In this document: positions 10,286 to 21,154 of the stretch, one piece after another
Numbering within the stretch: position 1 is the first letter of the stretch
Layout of the letters: each line of letters begins with the position of its first letter
From: Micrasema longulum
Lineage: Eukaryota > Arthropoda > Insecta > Trichoptera > Brachycentridae
Assembly: GCA_022494885.1 (NCBI GenBank)
Contig: JAGVSM010000491.1
Coordinates: 1-64,000, forward strand
Reading direction: 5' to 3'
Length of the DNA stretch: 64,000 nt
The notes under the pieces: model-generated
The model's database searches: none
The model's input: the letters and a program-made list of their open reading frames with translations, nothing else
What the model was told of the DNA's origin: nothing
Made by a program: the position numbers and the translations under genes

Positions 10286-10299
10286 TTAATGCGATAAGT

Positions 10300-10780
10300 T
10301 TTGTTAGATCAAGTGAGCTTTTTAGGAGACAGGTAGAGGATCCACGATTAAAATCGTTTTTTTTTAATGAACAGAAGTTCGGATTTTATGGATTTATATA
10401 ATAATGTTTTAGCTCTTTCTTTAAAAGTTGTCATCGAAGGTGCATTCGCGTAGTAAAGGTTTATTGTTTGATTGCCTTACCGTATCACGCGTCCCTGGTT
10501 GAAGCATATGGTAGTCATAAATATCCTCCATAAATAGGCTTCTGTTTATATTTAAATCAGTTTTAATCTAAGCAATGCCACTAAATTCTAAACAAATATT
10601 GCGCATTGATTTATTATATTTACAGTAATTAAAACCAATTAATTCAAAGATGGATAGATTAATTATCATTATTTATTTATTATCACATATTATAATACAA
10701 ACAAAGAGTGAATATATATATATTATCTTATTAGGATATTCTTTGATATTTAAGAACGGCGTTAAAAAACATAAGAAGCA
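10300..10780. other. No gene seen
   Basis: AT-rich DNA between the TTAA MITE and the first long FB-1 copy. No features supported. Confidence 0.4.
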
Positions 10781-10784
10781 AAAT

Positions 10785-11310
10785 TATTTTGAGTTTGTCT
10801 AAATTTTTGAAGACAAGAACTGGGTTTCACCCCCCAGGGAGTTATAAAGATTGGAAAATATTTGTTTAAAAGGCATAATGGATGTTCAATTCAACAATGT
10901 TTTGTGTACGTCCAAATGATTGCAAACTGGCTGGATTTTCTCGCGAAATTAAAGGTTTAAGCTCTTTAACTTCACAAACGTCAACAGATGGAAGAGTTGC
11001 GGAAAAGTGGGTGTTCAAAGATAGGCAGAATAATGAATGTTGCACAGTGTGTAAAGTGGTCACATAAACCAGTCAATGACAGATCATAAGCTCTGTAAAT
11101 GCCTTGACTCCCATATTCCCTTCTCAAAGTGTTTTCGCTCTCTGTTGCAACCAATTTGAAAATAACAATTATTTTATTTATTTTCCCATAAGCTTATTTT
11201 ACTATAAAACATTACAATGGCAAGTTGTGCATAATCACTTATTTTTACAATTCGCTCCTGCTAGGGGTTGAGATCAAGTCCTTGTCTACAAAAATTTGGA
11301 CAAACTGAAA
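10785..11310 (+). mobile_element. FB-1 copy, internally rearranged
   Basis: Left end TTTGAGTTTGTCTAAATTTT matches the outer end of other copies, then a CCCCAGGGAG block. The central TTTAAGCTCTTTAACTTC and one full arm (AGTGTGTAAAGTGG through CCATATTCCCTTCTC) follow. The right end near 11300 (ATTTGGACAAACTGAAAAC) is the inverted counterpart of the left end. A piece of hAT-M1 sits inside the right part. An open frame at 10882-11067 is a by-product of the repeat. Confidence 0.75.
11206..11270 (+). mobile_element. hAT-M1 right-end fragment
   Basis: ATAAAACATTACAATGG through TTGTGCATAATCAC and CAATTCGCTCCTG matches the last 65 bp of the element at 5394-6165. It lies within an FB-1 copy, so it is an insertion remnant. 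The left terminus of this copy was not found. Confidence 0.6.
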
Positions 11311-11364
11311 ACATTACTGATTAAACCAACTGGTGTAAAAAGCATAAAAACGGACAATATTTTC

Positions 11365-11680
11365 AGGCGATAATTCAGTCGGATGAATCTCCCCCGCGTC
11401 AATAAAGGTTTAAGCTCTTTAATTATACAAAAATCACTAAATGGAAAAATTGAAGAAATATAGATGTTCAAACATAGGCAGAATGGTAAATGTTACACAG
11501 TTATGCTATGTCACTTAAACCAGTCAATAACATGTCATAAATGCCTAGGCTTCATATTTCCTTCTCAAATATGTTTTTCCTTTCTGTTGCAATGAATTTC
11601 AATCTCGATAACTCCTTGGGGAGTAGATCCAGCCTTGTCTGCCAACATTTAGACATACTCAAAATATTTTTAATTAACTT
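11365..11680 (+). mobile_element. FB-1 half-element
   Basis: From the central GATGAATCTCCCCCGCGTCA and GGTTTAAGCTCTTTAA, through one arm (ATAGGCAGAATGGTAAATG, AAACCAGTCAATAACATG), to the outer end (GTCTGCCAACATTTAGACATA, CTCAAAATATT). It is tandem to the preceding FB-1 copy in the same orientation. Confidence 0.75.
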
Positions 11681-11979
11681 TTTTTGGTGCAACTAGCCCT
11701 CAGATACCTATAGATAAATTAACTTTAATTGAATGCGTAGGTATATAATGTTAATTGCGCTTCTGATCATGATTTTATCGATCAAATAACAGAGCTTAGG
11801 CGTAACTTATGTATAATAAAAGAATTATATCGGAGATGTACCAAATATGGAACGGCTTAGGGAAAAAACATCAATATCTTTGGGAACATAGTTATAAAAC
11901 ATAAAATATCATCGATATATCATACATAAAACAAACAATAAAAAATTTCATCATTTCAAACAAAAAGTAAAACGAATGT

Positions 11980-12005
11980 TAGTAACTAACTAACTAACTA
12001 ACTAA
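11980..12005 (-). repeat. (TTAG)n tail of LINE-E
   Basis: CTAA units on the plus strand directly abut the 3' end of the minus-strand LINE-E ORF. Simple-repeat tails of this sort are usual for some LINE clades, so I treat it as the element's 3' tail and not as telomeric DNA (insect telomeres are TTAGG). Confidence 0.6.
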
Positions 12006-12008
12006 CCA

Positions 12009-13175
12009 TCACGCCATTTCCCCAGAGGGGTAGGCAGAGAGGATAGAACGCCACACCACTCTGTCCTGGCACACTTCCTTTGCTTCCTTCACATTCATAC
12101 ATCTTGTCATGCACGCACGTCGATTATTCCGACTTTTCACATGACCACTTTCAAGAATTTGTTGTACTTGATCATACCATGTCTTTCTCGGCCTTCCTCG
12201 ACTTCTAAAACCAGACACATTCGCATCATAAATCTTTTTAGCCGTTCTTTCATCATTCATTCGCTCCACATGACCGAACCATCGCAAAAGACCTTTCTTA
12301 ATTTTGTCGATAATGCTTAACTCAGCCTTGCATTCTGCTCTAATTTCGACATTAGGGCACCTATCATACATTGTTTTCCCGCACATTCGCCTGAGGGATC
12401 GCATTTCAACAGCATTCAGTCTACTTTCGTCCCTTTTTTTTCCAACTCCATGCTTCGCTTCCATACATTAGGGTTGGTACCAGAACTCCATTATGAACTG
12501 CTAATTTAGCCTCTTGCGATAGACACTTATTTGCTACGACAGACTTTAAGGCACCATTAACTCTGTTACCGGCGCTAACCCTCCTTTCAATATCCTTGTC
12601 CATATTTCCATCTCTAGTAAACATACTACCCAGATATACAAATTCTTCGACCTGTTTCAAACTATCTCCATTTACTACAATCTTACATTCAGTCATAGTT
12701 ACATTTCTTTCAAAGACCATGACGTTCGACTTTTGCACATTCATTAGCAAATCACTCTCCTTGCACACTTCGTAAACCTTTGTAACCAAGGATTGCAGTT
12801 CCTCTTCGCTGTCAGCTAGGAGGACTGCGTCATCGGCGTACAGAAGGCAACTGACAGTTAGATTACTCATTTTCGCTCCCATATCCATACTTTTCAATTC
12901 TTTCATACATTTATCCATGTATATGTTGAATAACCACGGTGACATTACACATCCCTGTTTGACTCCTTTAGGGATGTCAAACCAGGAAGTTAATGACCCA
13001 TTTACCCTTACACACGCTACACTATCTTTGTACAAGGAAGCAATAGCGCGGACAAGGTTGTCACTCACTCCATACTCCGATAAAACCATCCATATTTTTT
13101 TCCTATCAACTCGATCAAATGCTTTTTGCAAATCAACAAAAGCGCAAAAAAGCTTCTGATTTTTCGCCAAAAACT
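12009..13175 (-). pseudogene. LINE-E reverse transcriptase, 5'-truncated, one frameshift
   Basis: The minus-strand frame from about 13175 begins in the fingers (CAFVDLQKAFDRVDRKKIW), then GVKQGCVMSPWLFNIYMD, the intact catalytic box LLYADDAVLLADS, KSNVMVF and YLGSMFTRDG, up to LMYGSEAWSWKKK near 12425. A frameshift moves reading into a second frame (12464-12009): ESRLNAVEMRSLRRMCGKTM, LLRWFGHVERMNDERT, RSRGRPRKTWYDQVQQ and a final SAYPSGEMA. Endonuclease and the upstream half are missing, so the copy is dead although YADD survives. Related fragments are at 14865-15360, 32765-32965, 51110-51395 and 53645-53800. Confidence 0.9.
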
Positions 13176-13509
13176 TTCCAAATATCAATAAATAACCAAT
13201 TACCGACATTTTAGTCTACCGGTTTTAAGACGTACCCATTTTTTCGTCAGGACACTCACTACACTAACATGCAAATACTAAAATATACCTCCACCTTCAC
13301 CATCACCGTAGTATATATATATATATGTAGTATTTTCAAAAATACATATATCACATGCAGATTTATAGAGATGCGAACACCACCATGTCTAAATATGCAC
13401 TAAGTTTAGTGAAAAAATATTTAGTCTTATAATAAAGAATTGGTATTGGAATTGGAAGAGTTGGGAGGGAAGGGGGACAATAGAAAAACAGTGTTTTCAA
13501 TAAAGTGCT

Positions 13510-13978
13510 CCTAATATGCATGCTTTATTCACATATTAAGTGTTAACATAAGTTGTGTCAATTTTTTTTAAATTTAAAAATGAGTACCAAAATTAAAGCA
13601 AAATGGTAAATGTTTTTACGTCATTTGAAAAAAAATTGCTCTGCAAGAAATTGTGTTTGTTTTTAAGTTACAAATATGATTTGATTTGATTACAAGACTT
13701 CAAAATGGAACGTCAAGTAATCGAAAGTGAGCATTTTTGATACCTCCTTCTGTTCGAGTTCAATTGAGGGAATAAAACTGCCAACGCTGCTCGTGATATT
13801 TGTGTTTTGTACGGTGAAGATATTATGAATGATTGACTGATTTGTTGTATTTTTTTTATTGTGAATTCTTGTTCTCTTTATTAGAAAAATAAAAGAAAAA
13901 CCTTACAATATTCAATATGAAATCGATGTTATCGCCCCCTGAACACTCAATATGGCACCATTGATGGCAAATTTAGTA
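13510..13978 (-). mobile_element. Second copy of the TTAA MITE interior, arms missing
   Basis: Reverse-complement match to about 9600-10030: ACATAAGTTGTGTC, GAGTACCAAAATTAAAGC, CAAAATGGAACGTC, GAAATCGATGTTATCGCCCC and CTCAATATGGCACCATTGAT all find partners. Neither long arm is present, so this is either a deletion derivative or the family's core in another context. Confidence 0.7.
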
Positions 13979-13979
13979 T

Positions 13980-14740
13980 TGGATTCACTTTTTGCTTTTG
14001 ATTTCCTTCCTGTTTTCAATATGTCCCTTTTTCTTTTTTAAGGAGTCTGGAACCTGAATACAACGTGGAACATATAAATGAAATGAATTCTACTAAAATT
14101 CTACAGTCGATACAATGTTCCAAATTTCAGGCATTACTCCATATGAGGGCCGTCCAGATACAAGGAACAAGATCAGTACAAAAAAATATACTAAGATTTA
14201 ACTTCAAAACATTATCAAAACACAAAATTTAGACTTTCGATCAGTTAAAGATTAATAATTTTGAGAAGAAAATATTGATAAATAATAAAGTGAAATTTAC
14301 ATTAATATCAAATCAGAAAGGCACAAAAATGTAATCAATGTCTCTGACGTTTGTGGTGCGTCTGGCATCTGAGCGAGTACTAATATATTTTAGCTGGTCT
14401 GTGGGGAAACGGGTACGCGGGGTTGTAGAGGGTGTTTTTGCTTACTTATAAGAAACACGGTCATCTCATATTAGGGACCCATGCCATATTCGGTCCATCT
14501 CCTCTACTTATTTCAAAGATTACACATGATTATATTATGTACAATGTACAAAGGTATATATTATATGTAAAAAGGCGATAGGTACATAATATTAGTGATC
14601 TAACAATAATGAAATTCAAAGTAGGATAAACACTCAGTTTAAGGAGTGTAGAGAAATGGATGTAAGAAAGTCCACTTTTGTAAAAAAATCTTTGTTTTGG
14701 TATATTTATTTTTTTCCTGTAATTAGAAGGATAAATAATA
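13980..14740. other. No gene seen
   Basis: AT-rich; a G-rich patch at about 14395-14430. No element ends or coding domains recognised. Confidence 0.4.
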
Positions 14741-14741
14741 T

Positions 14742-14815
14742 AGATGCGTGAGTGAAATTGAACCAAAACCTCGGAAGAGTGTTTTTGGTTCGATGGGTAC
14801 TGTGTCTCAGGTAAA
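14742..14815 (+). mobile_element. R4 module, diverged
   Basis: GCGTGAGTGAAATTGAACC, then AGAGTGTTTTTGGTTCGATG and CTCAGGTAAA match the R4 consensus best seen at 63533-63640. Not followed by a tRNA-like head here. Confidence 0.5.
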
Positions 14816-14864
14816 TATTTTATAAAAGAAAATAGAGCTGAGATAAAAACTAGCAGTTCGCAGT

Positions 14865-15360
14865 GGAGTTCTAGTTCTAACCCTAATATACGGGAGCGAA
14901 GCATGGAATTTGAAAAACAATGATGAAAGTAGGTTAAATGCTGTCGAATTGCAATCCCTAAGACGAATATGTGGTAAAATAGTGCAAAAATGTCGAGATT
15001 CGTGAACTATGTAAGGTTGAGACATGCATTATAGACAGAATTAAGAAAGGGCTGCTGCGTTGGTTTGGACATGTAGAGCGAATGGATAGCGAAAGAACGG
15101 CTAAAACTATCTACGATGCGAATGTTGATGGATGCATAAAATTAGGAAGACCGAGAAAGACATGGCACGATTAAGTCCATCAAATACTTGAAGATGGACA
15201 TTTCAAGAGTCGGAATAATCGGCGTGCGTGTATGAGAAGATATATAAATGTAGAGGAAGCGAGGTCTGTATGCAAAGGCAGAGTGATCTGGCATTTTATT
15301 CTATCTGCCCACCCACACCTACGGGGAAACGGCGTGATGGTTTGTTCGTTTGTTGTTTGT
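14865..15360 (+). pseudogene. LINE-E C-terminal fragment
   Basis: Reads LIYGSEAWNLKNNDESRLNA, then after a frameshift KKGLLRWFGHVERMDSERT and GRPRKTWHD, a stop, then SRNNRRACMRRYINVEEA. It ends at GGGGAAACGGCGTGATGG followed by a TTTG-type tail. The same protein region as 12009-12464, more decayed. Confidence 0.85.
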
Positions 15361-15592
15361 TGAAGTCGAGATAAGTCCGCCCCGTAATTTAGTGGTTGTT
15401 GCCATAAAATAATTAATCATACAACACTTATAATATTACTAGAAATATAAATGTAATACATATTATTCAAAATATATCTACTTTTGAATATTGCTCACAC
15501 AGTTACACCTTATAATATATAATACAAATATAGTTGACCGTGCAGTGTACATTTATAATGTGCCTACATACAGAACTGCACATAACCTGCAT

Positions 15593-15766
15593 GGCGGCCT
15601 CCGTAGTGTAGTGGTCAAGACGCTTGACTCACGCACGGAAGGTTCCGGGTTCGATTCCCGGTGAGAACACAAAAATTAAAATGTGATTTTTCTCAAGCCT
15701 GGGTGCTCTGTGATGTAACTCACCACTGTAATTAGGCCTCCTGGCCTGTTGTGGTGCAAAAAAAAA
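15593..15766 (+). mobile_element. SINE-1, best-preserved copy
   Basis: The tRNA-like head starts GGCGGCCTCCGTAGTG, with A-box-like TAGTGTAGTGGTCAAGACG and B box GGTTCGATTCC. The body carries TTTTCTCAAGCCTGGGTG and CTGGCCTGTTGTGGTGC, then poly(A). A complete tRNA fold with acceptor stem and CCA-type 3' end is not formed, so this is a SINE and not a tRNA gene. Six further copies are in the window. Confidence 0.88.
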
Positions 15767-15769
15767 GTA

Positions 15770-16690
15770 AAATGTAAAATAATATAGGCTGTGTATTCAA
15801 GGCGAAACATCATAACTTGAATTATTTTTGGGAATTTCATTTTTAAAGGATGTTATAAATATGTTATTAATATCAATAAAATTTAATTTCTGATTACACA
15901 TATTGCAGGTTCTATTTACAAATGAATTTTGAAACGATTTAGTGGAACATTTAGACATTTTAAAAAGAGATTGGTTTCTGGTCAGCGTTACTGGGACTAA
16001 AATTAATAAGTGATAGAACAGTAGGGCAATCTATTGTGTTATTCAAAGTTTTATACATAAAAATGGCGTCAGCCAAGTTCCTTCCTTATGTCTTAAACAA
16101 TGTACAATAAACTTATGTATGTAGATAAATAAATAAAAATAAAATAAATAAGAAACCTGATAGTTTATAATTATATAACATCAGGTTTGCTGGTTTATAT
16201 CATGTTTTTTTTAGTTCTTTTTAGTAGTCTTTGTTTTGATATTGTGAGGTATTGTACATTTTAAGCCTATTGTTCATAAGTCAGGATTGGCCTTTTCTTT
16301 TTTGGTGGTAGTTTTGTGATCTTTTCGTGTTGTGATTGTATATATCAGTTACTGGTTATCTTTGTCTTTGGTGTGTCCTTGTGTTATTTTGTAGATGAGA
16401 CAAATAATAATAATTAATCAAATACTGATTTATTTCTAATTCACGAATTTTGAAATGAATTTGTAGGTATCTTATTATTATTCGACGCGAGTGGTGAGTA
16501 GTGAGTCATATTGTAATCAAACTGAATGAAAGTTCAGTAGGCGTTTATAGACTTGTTGGAATTTTAATACATGTTACACGTGTAAGTCGAAAATTTATTA
16601 AAATTATGGATTATTATACATATGTACTACTTCTTGTTACTATACTGTTATAGGCTTATTATGTTTTTTTTTTTTTTCTATTTAAAAAAA
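15770..16690. other. No gene seen
   Basis: AT-rich. An A-rich tail at 16127-16150 (AAATAAATAAAAATAAAATA) may be the 3' end of an unrecognised LINE remnant. Otherwise nothing supported. Confidence 0.4.
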
Positions 16691-16691
16691 A

Positions 16692-16850
16692 TTATTTTTT
16701 TTTGCACCACAACAAGTGGTAAATTACATCACAGAACACCCAGGCTTAAGAAAAATCACATTTTAATTTTTGTGTTTTCACTGGGAATCGAATCCGGAAC
16801 CTTCCGTGTGTGAGTCAAGCGTCTTGACCGCTACACCACGGAGGCCGCCC
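16692..16850 (-). mobile_element. SINE-1 copy
   Basis: Reverse copy of the element at 15593: TTGCACCACAACA, CCCAGGCTTAAGAAAAATC, GGGAATCGAATCCGG (B box in reverse) and GCTACACCACGGAGGCCGCC (head). Nearly full length. Confidence 0.88.
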
Positions 16851-16879
16851 AATAGTTGTTATAATTTAATATTTTTCAG

Positions 16880-17345
16880 TCTACACTCACTTAGAAGGTT
16901 GCAATTTCTTACCAATTAATACTAAATGCACTCTCGTGCAAGCATTACTACCACCCATTTTACATTACGCTGATGTTTCCACGACTAATTTAAGCTGTGA
17001 GCAACTCGATAAACTTGAGCGACTTCAGACTTGAAAAACGTGCATGAGGTATATTTTTGGTTTTAGGAAATATGACCACCTTTCCGATTATGGCAACTGA
17101 AATGGCTCAAATTAGACAGCGGAGAGACTATCACTCCCTCTCACTTCTGTGCAATGTACTGCATAGTCCTACCGCTCTTATATACCTCCGTGAATTTTTT
17201 TTACGCTTATCAGTTCATGGTTTACCTTTTCGTTCTAGTTTTCAAATCACTATCTTAATACCTATCCACAAACCCCCATTCTTCTCTAACTTCGTTAGTT
17301 TAAAAAATATTTATTTGGTTCTATATATATATAATTACACCGTAA
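16880..17345 (+). pseudogene. LINE-F ORF2 C-terminal fragment
   Basis: Reading resumes in the thumb: LPINTKCTLVQALLLPILHY, then TNLSCEQLDKLERLQ, a stop, RYIFGFRKYDHLSDY, then a frame change to RQRRDYHSLSLLCNVLHSP and HGLPFRSSF. The order (two-part hydrophobic thumb, LERLQ, IFGxRKYDH, HGLPxRS) is that of a common insect CR1/Jockey-group ORF2 C-terminus. At least one stop and one frameshift are present. A short relative is at 18870-18935. Confidence 0.75.
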
Positions 17346-17380
17346 CAGGCTTGAAGGCACAATAACCGTACTGAATTACA

Positions 17381-17455
17381 ACATAAAACACCCATGCTTG
17401 AGAAAAATCACGTTTCTTGAGTCAAACCTCTTAGCCAGTACACTAAGGAGGCCGC
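17381..17455 (-). mobile_element. SINE-1 fragment with internal deletion
   Basis: CACCCATGCTTGAGAAAAATC joins directly to TTGAGTCAAACCTCTTAG and ACTAAGGAGGCCGC. The B-box region is deleted relative to the copy at 15593. Confidence 0.7.
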
Positions 17456-17459
17456 TAAT

Positions 17460-17930
17460 ATGTGTGCGTAACAAAGTTTTCATCTTGTGGACATGAAGAG
17501 CAGTTGTAATAAAAGCCTTTTAAAATATTTTTTACACACTGGTACAATCAAAATAAAATATGAGTAAAGAAAATTAAAGTTCGGACATGAAATAATAACT
17601 ACCCTGGGACAAGATCTTGAATATGTATTGTTAGAACTGAAACATTTTTTTATTTTTAAAAAATATTCTTTATTCGGATAACCAACAGCTACATTTATCA
17701 TATATTAAAAAACAAAACAAATAACAAATAAGCCGGTTAAAATAAATTCTCAAACAATGTTCTAAATCTACTAGAAAAAAAATTAAAAAACGCTACAAAA
17801 TTATTTCGAAATCAAACGCCGCACATCATTATGATTATTCGCAAATAAATCTATGTTTAATGATTTTGTCACTACTCAAAATTTATTTAAAGATCACCAT
17901 AAAAATTTATTTTGCCTATAATTACATGAG
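17460..17930. other. No gene seen
   Basis: AT-rich with short spurious open frames. Nothing supported. Confidence 0.4.
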
Positions 17931-17937
17931 ACAAGAG

Positions 17938-18245
17938 GAGTATGAAAAAGCTTTGCTTTTGATTCGATGGCTGCTCTCAGGTGATAAACCTGAATAAGGA
18001 ATTTGAGTGGAGAAAAGTCAGCCTCGTAGTGTAGGGGTTATTTCCTGGGATTAATTCCGGGTAGGTTGGACGTGAAATGAAAAAGGCTGTTTAAACTGCA
18101 ATATTTTATGTTACTGGACTGGCATCTGAGGCGTGAGACTGATCACCTTACTTTCAGGCAACAGATGATCGAAATTCGCTGGATTCGGTTTACCAATGTA
18201 GTGCTCTCTTCACCACTGGATACGGAAGTGGGAATGATAGTATTG
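17938..18245 (+). mobile_element. R4 module joined to SINE-2
   Basis: TTTTGATTCGATGGCTGC, CTCTCAGGTGA and AAGGAATTTGAGTGGAG (R4 end) run directly into GTCAGCCTCGTAGTGTAGG, the SINE-2 tRNA-like head. The SINE-2 body follows: GGACTGGCATCTGAGG, CGTGAGACTGATCACC and a terminal GAAGTGGGAATGATAG. This is one of several places where R4 precedes the head. Confidence 0.7.
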
Positions 18246-18249
18246 TAAT

Positions 18250-18870
18250 TTTGAACGAGCGTGTAGGTACTGGCCAAAGTGAATAATCATTCAAAATAAA
18301 TAATTCATTGCTGACAACACAGCATTCGAATTTCAAAACAATGATTTACACGTGACTCGTTAATTGTTAAGTGATATATTGTTTTGTTTATAATATTAGT
18401 TAGCCAGTTAGCTTAGCTCCGGGACGGGTAAGCAAATAGTGCTGTAATATTTGAAACATCGATATTTTATATTAAAATTTAAACTTCTGTGAGCGCACTG
18501 CGTTCAATTATTTTGCCGGACGGAGAATGAGAGTCACGTTTAGAGGTGAAACGTTCGTTTGGGAAAATCTGCGGGAGCTGAGTTGATCCAAATTGTGAGT
18601 GAGACACAAATGGCTGTGCGTCGCTGCTGTACTCGCTGTGTTAAGGAAATCATCATCTTCCTGTCCGCACCCAATGGCAATACATTTGTAAAGCAACTTT
18701 TTTGTTTTGTTCAATGTGATAGCGTATGTTGTATTTGTAACATTTATTTTATATTTTTAAAAAACAATTACAAGTAAAGTTATGCAAATGTCAATTATTG
18801 TGGCAACGGAATGACCGATTGATTAGATTTTTTTTCATAGGAATAGCCAGAGAGCTGGCGAGTGTCTTCG
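18250..18870. other. No recognised gene; one GC-richer patch
   Basis: 18480-18700 is GC-richer than its surroundings and open on both strands for about 70 codons, but neither product resembles a known family. TGGGTGCGGACAGGAAGATGAT-like sequence on the minus strand near 18660 resembles the end of SINE-2. Confidence 0.35.
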
Positions 18871-18995
18871 AATTTCAAGGCTTATCAGTTTAGGGTTTAC
18901 CTCTTCGTTCTAATTCTCAAAGCACCCTCTTAATAATCAGGTTTTGGTCCCGTGGTAGTGTTGCGGACTTACGAATCAGGGCCCCGATTACAGTG
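18870..18995 (+). mobile_element. LINE-F fragment followed by SINE-3 head fragment
   Basis: 18878-18935 repeats the LINE-F stretch encoding HGLPLRS (TTATCAGTTTAGGGTTTACC). At about 18942-18995 a diverged SINE-3 head follows (TTTTGGTCCCGTGGTAGTG, GCGGACTTACG). Confidence 0.5.
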
Positions 18996-18999
18996 GGAA

Positions 19000-19595
19000 G
19001 TTTACAAAGTTGTCTTCGACTGTCTATTAAGAAAAACTGACATTTGTGTACGAAAATGAGTATATTTAATTGTATTTACATAAACGGTAAATCTACAAAA
19101 AAATATAATAAAAACATATTTGGCTTTTTTTTTAAACTTTGATTTCCTTTACCCAAGATTTATAAAAAAATTAAACCTAAAAATTATACAAAATTTATTT
19201 TCAAAAATTGACCTAAAAATTGTTCAACATATTCAGTAGAAAGTTTAAACAATTTAAGAATAAATGAAAAAACAAATTTAAAAAAATATATTTAAAAGTA
19301 ATGAACAAAAAATTGAAAATATTATGAAATGTATAAATAAATGAATATAATTACCATTCACCACCTTTGAAAAAGTTCAAAACGTTTGTTCTATAGGAAC
19401 AATACCCTACACTAAATATATCCGATACGTAGGAATAACTATTGCCGAGCTCATGAAATCTTAAGTCTTGTGTGAACATTGAAAGCATCTTCGTTGGTAA
19501 CCCACAATTGAACATGTTTATAAGAAAAACTGTATGCATATTCTGCTTTTCATACGGAAAACTTAATTATACTTTACAGATAAAATAAATTAATG
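19000..19595. other. No gene seen
   Basis: Very AT-rich, with many A-runs at 19090-19340. No domains recognised. Confidence 0.4.
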
Positions 19596-19599
19596 ATTG

Positions 19600-19930
19600 A
19601 TAAATTTTACATGCCCCTTAATTTATTTAAAAATAAATTAAGACTCCTTATTTCTGGCTGCCATACGATCCCACTTACTATTTAATGATGCTAACACTTT
19701 CACACACCTGAACAATTCCTAAACTAATACACATAAACACACAGCTACACTTACTCTCAGATAAATACACATAAACACACCCTTTTGTTGGAACACAATT
19801 GAATAATATGTATGATTCTTATTTAGAAATTATAGATTCTTTACTGGTCTGTCTTTAAGCTGATTTTTTAAAAATATTACTACATCATTGTTGACTGTTT
19901 TGTTTCTTTAAAATAAATAAATAAAAATGC
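19600..19930 (+). mobile_element. LINE-D 3' end
   Basis: Matches 44300-44600 closely. It encodes only NLFKNKLRLLISGC, a typical ORF2 ending. The shared 3' UTR has ACACATAAACACAC repeats and CATATGTATGATTCTTATTT-like sequence, and the tail is AAATAAATAAATAAAAATG. Confidence 0.75.
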
Positions 19931-20129
19931 TTGAGATGCTAATATAGAAATTTCGAGACCAGCAGTGCAATTCAAAGCAATTCTAGGGGGTAAAAAACGC
20001 GTTTCTAGCACGTAATTTACCTACTTATTTACCTGCTGGTTGCTAGCCGATTTCAACCTTAACCAGTTTTTGATTCAAGAAAAAAATTTGTTACGATATT
20101 TCAATTAGGCTATTATGTTTTGTGATGTA

Positions 20130-20660
20130 ATTATGAGTTGTTTAAACATCTGGGATCCAAATTGCTGACTAGAAAAACTAAGACCATTATTTACAAAATT
20201 CTTCTCAGGCCGGTCATTGCATATAGTGCCGCACGCTGGGTTAAGACCAAAAGAGATGAAAACATAATATTAGAATTTAAAAGAAAAATATTAAGGAAGA
20301 TATTTGGTGCTGTCAACCAAAGCGGAGTGTGGAGGAGACGGTTTAATTGTGAATAAGTGGCACTGTATGGCGAATCCAACATTGCACAATTCATAAAAAT
20401 AAGAAGACTACAATGGTTGCGCCATGTGCACAGAATGAATGATAACCTTCCCCAAAAAAGATTATTCATACCACTTCGGAAAGCAGACGAAGCAGAGGCA
20501 GACCAAAATTAAGATGGCTGGATAGTGTGGAATGTGGCATTAGACCAATTGGCTTGACGAACTGGAGAAGAGCTGCAGGGTGCATGGAGGAATGGAGACA
20601 GATTCTGGAAGAGGCCAGGGCCCACAACGGGCTGTAGCGCTACTGATGATGATGATGTGT
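20130..20660 (+). pseudogene. LINE ORF2 C-terminus with (GAT)n tail
   Basis: From about 20138 the frame reads KLLTRKTKTIIYKILLRPVI, AYSAARWVKTKRDEN, FKRKILRKIFGAVN and GVWRRRFNCE, then a stop; VALYGESNIAQFIKIRRLQW and LRHVHRMNDNLPQ follow in frame. After another shift come SRGRPKLRWLD-like residues and a terminal EEARAHNGL. This thumb/C-terminal pattern is widespread in insect LINEs. The end TGATGATGATGATG is a GAT-type tail. At least two lesions are present. Confidence 0.8.
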
Positions 20661-20734
20661 TTGGTGATATAAGGATAGTTGGCTGATATGTTTTGTATTC
20701 ATTTTAATTGAAAGTTCAGTTAATAGTTTTCTAT

Positions 20735-20795
20735 GATGTACCAAATCTTGAAATTTTGAGACTCAAATTCGTGTCGGCACTGGAAGCCCTAGCTT
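20735..20795 (-). mobile_element. hAT-like terminal fragment
   Basis: Read in reverse from 20795: TAGGGCTTCCAGTGCCGACA, then AATTTGAGTCTC. This is the same terminus as at 43882 (TAGGGCTTCCAGTCTCGG, CAATTTGAGTCTC). The matching left end of this copy was not located with confidence. Confidence 0.5.
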
Positions 20796-21154
20796 CATCC
20801 GTGTTGAACTATCGGTTAGAGATTGAGAAATAATTTCATCTCCGATAATCGATACTTGCTTAGATTTCGATCAGGTCTGTACATCTCTTCTGGGTGCCCG
20901 AGACGTGTGTTCACAATATACACAAATTAGTTTTCCACAATGCGTAGAATGTATTAGGAGATATGTATTAGTTGAGATATAAATCTAGACAACACCTCGC
21001 TGGCAGTCGAGCGTATTAAATGTCTAATGGAAAGGGATAAATAAAAATATTATATGAGTGAGATGTTGTGGACTTGAAGGGGGGACTACGGGTGGTACCA
21101 GGGGTGAAATGGAAAAAATAAATAAATCATTTATTGTTTATAAGCATGTAACTT

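Noticed and set aside
10866..11067. Overlapping sense and antisense open frames inside FB-1
   Set aside because: Both lie wholly in the repeat arm, lack conservation between copies and show no domain.
11980..12005. TTAG repeats as telomeric DNA
   Set aside because: The unit is four bases, not TTAGG, short, and sits exactly at the 3' end of a LINE.
15593..15670. Possible functional tRNA gene
   Set aside because: A and B boxes are present but no cloverleaf with paired acceptor stem forms, and the same unit with an identical non-tRNA body occurs seven times; it is SINE-1.
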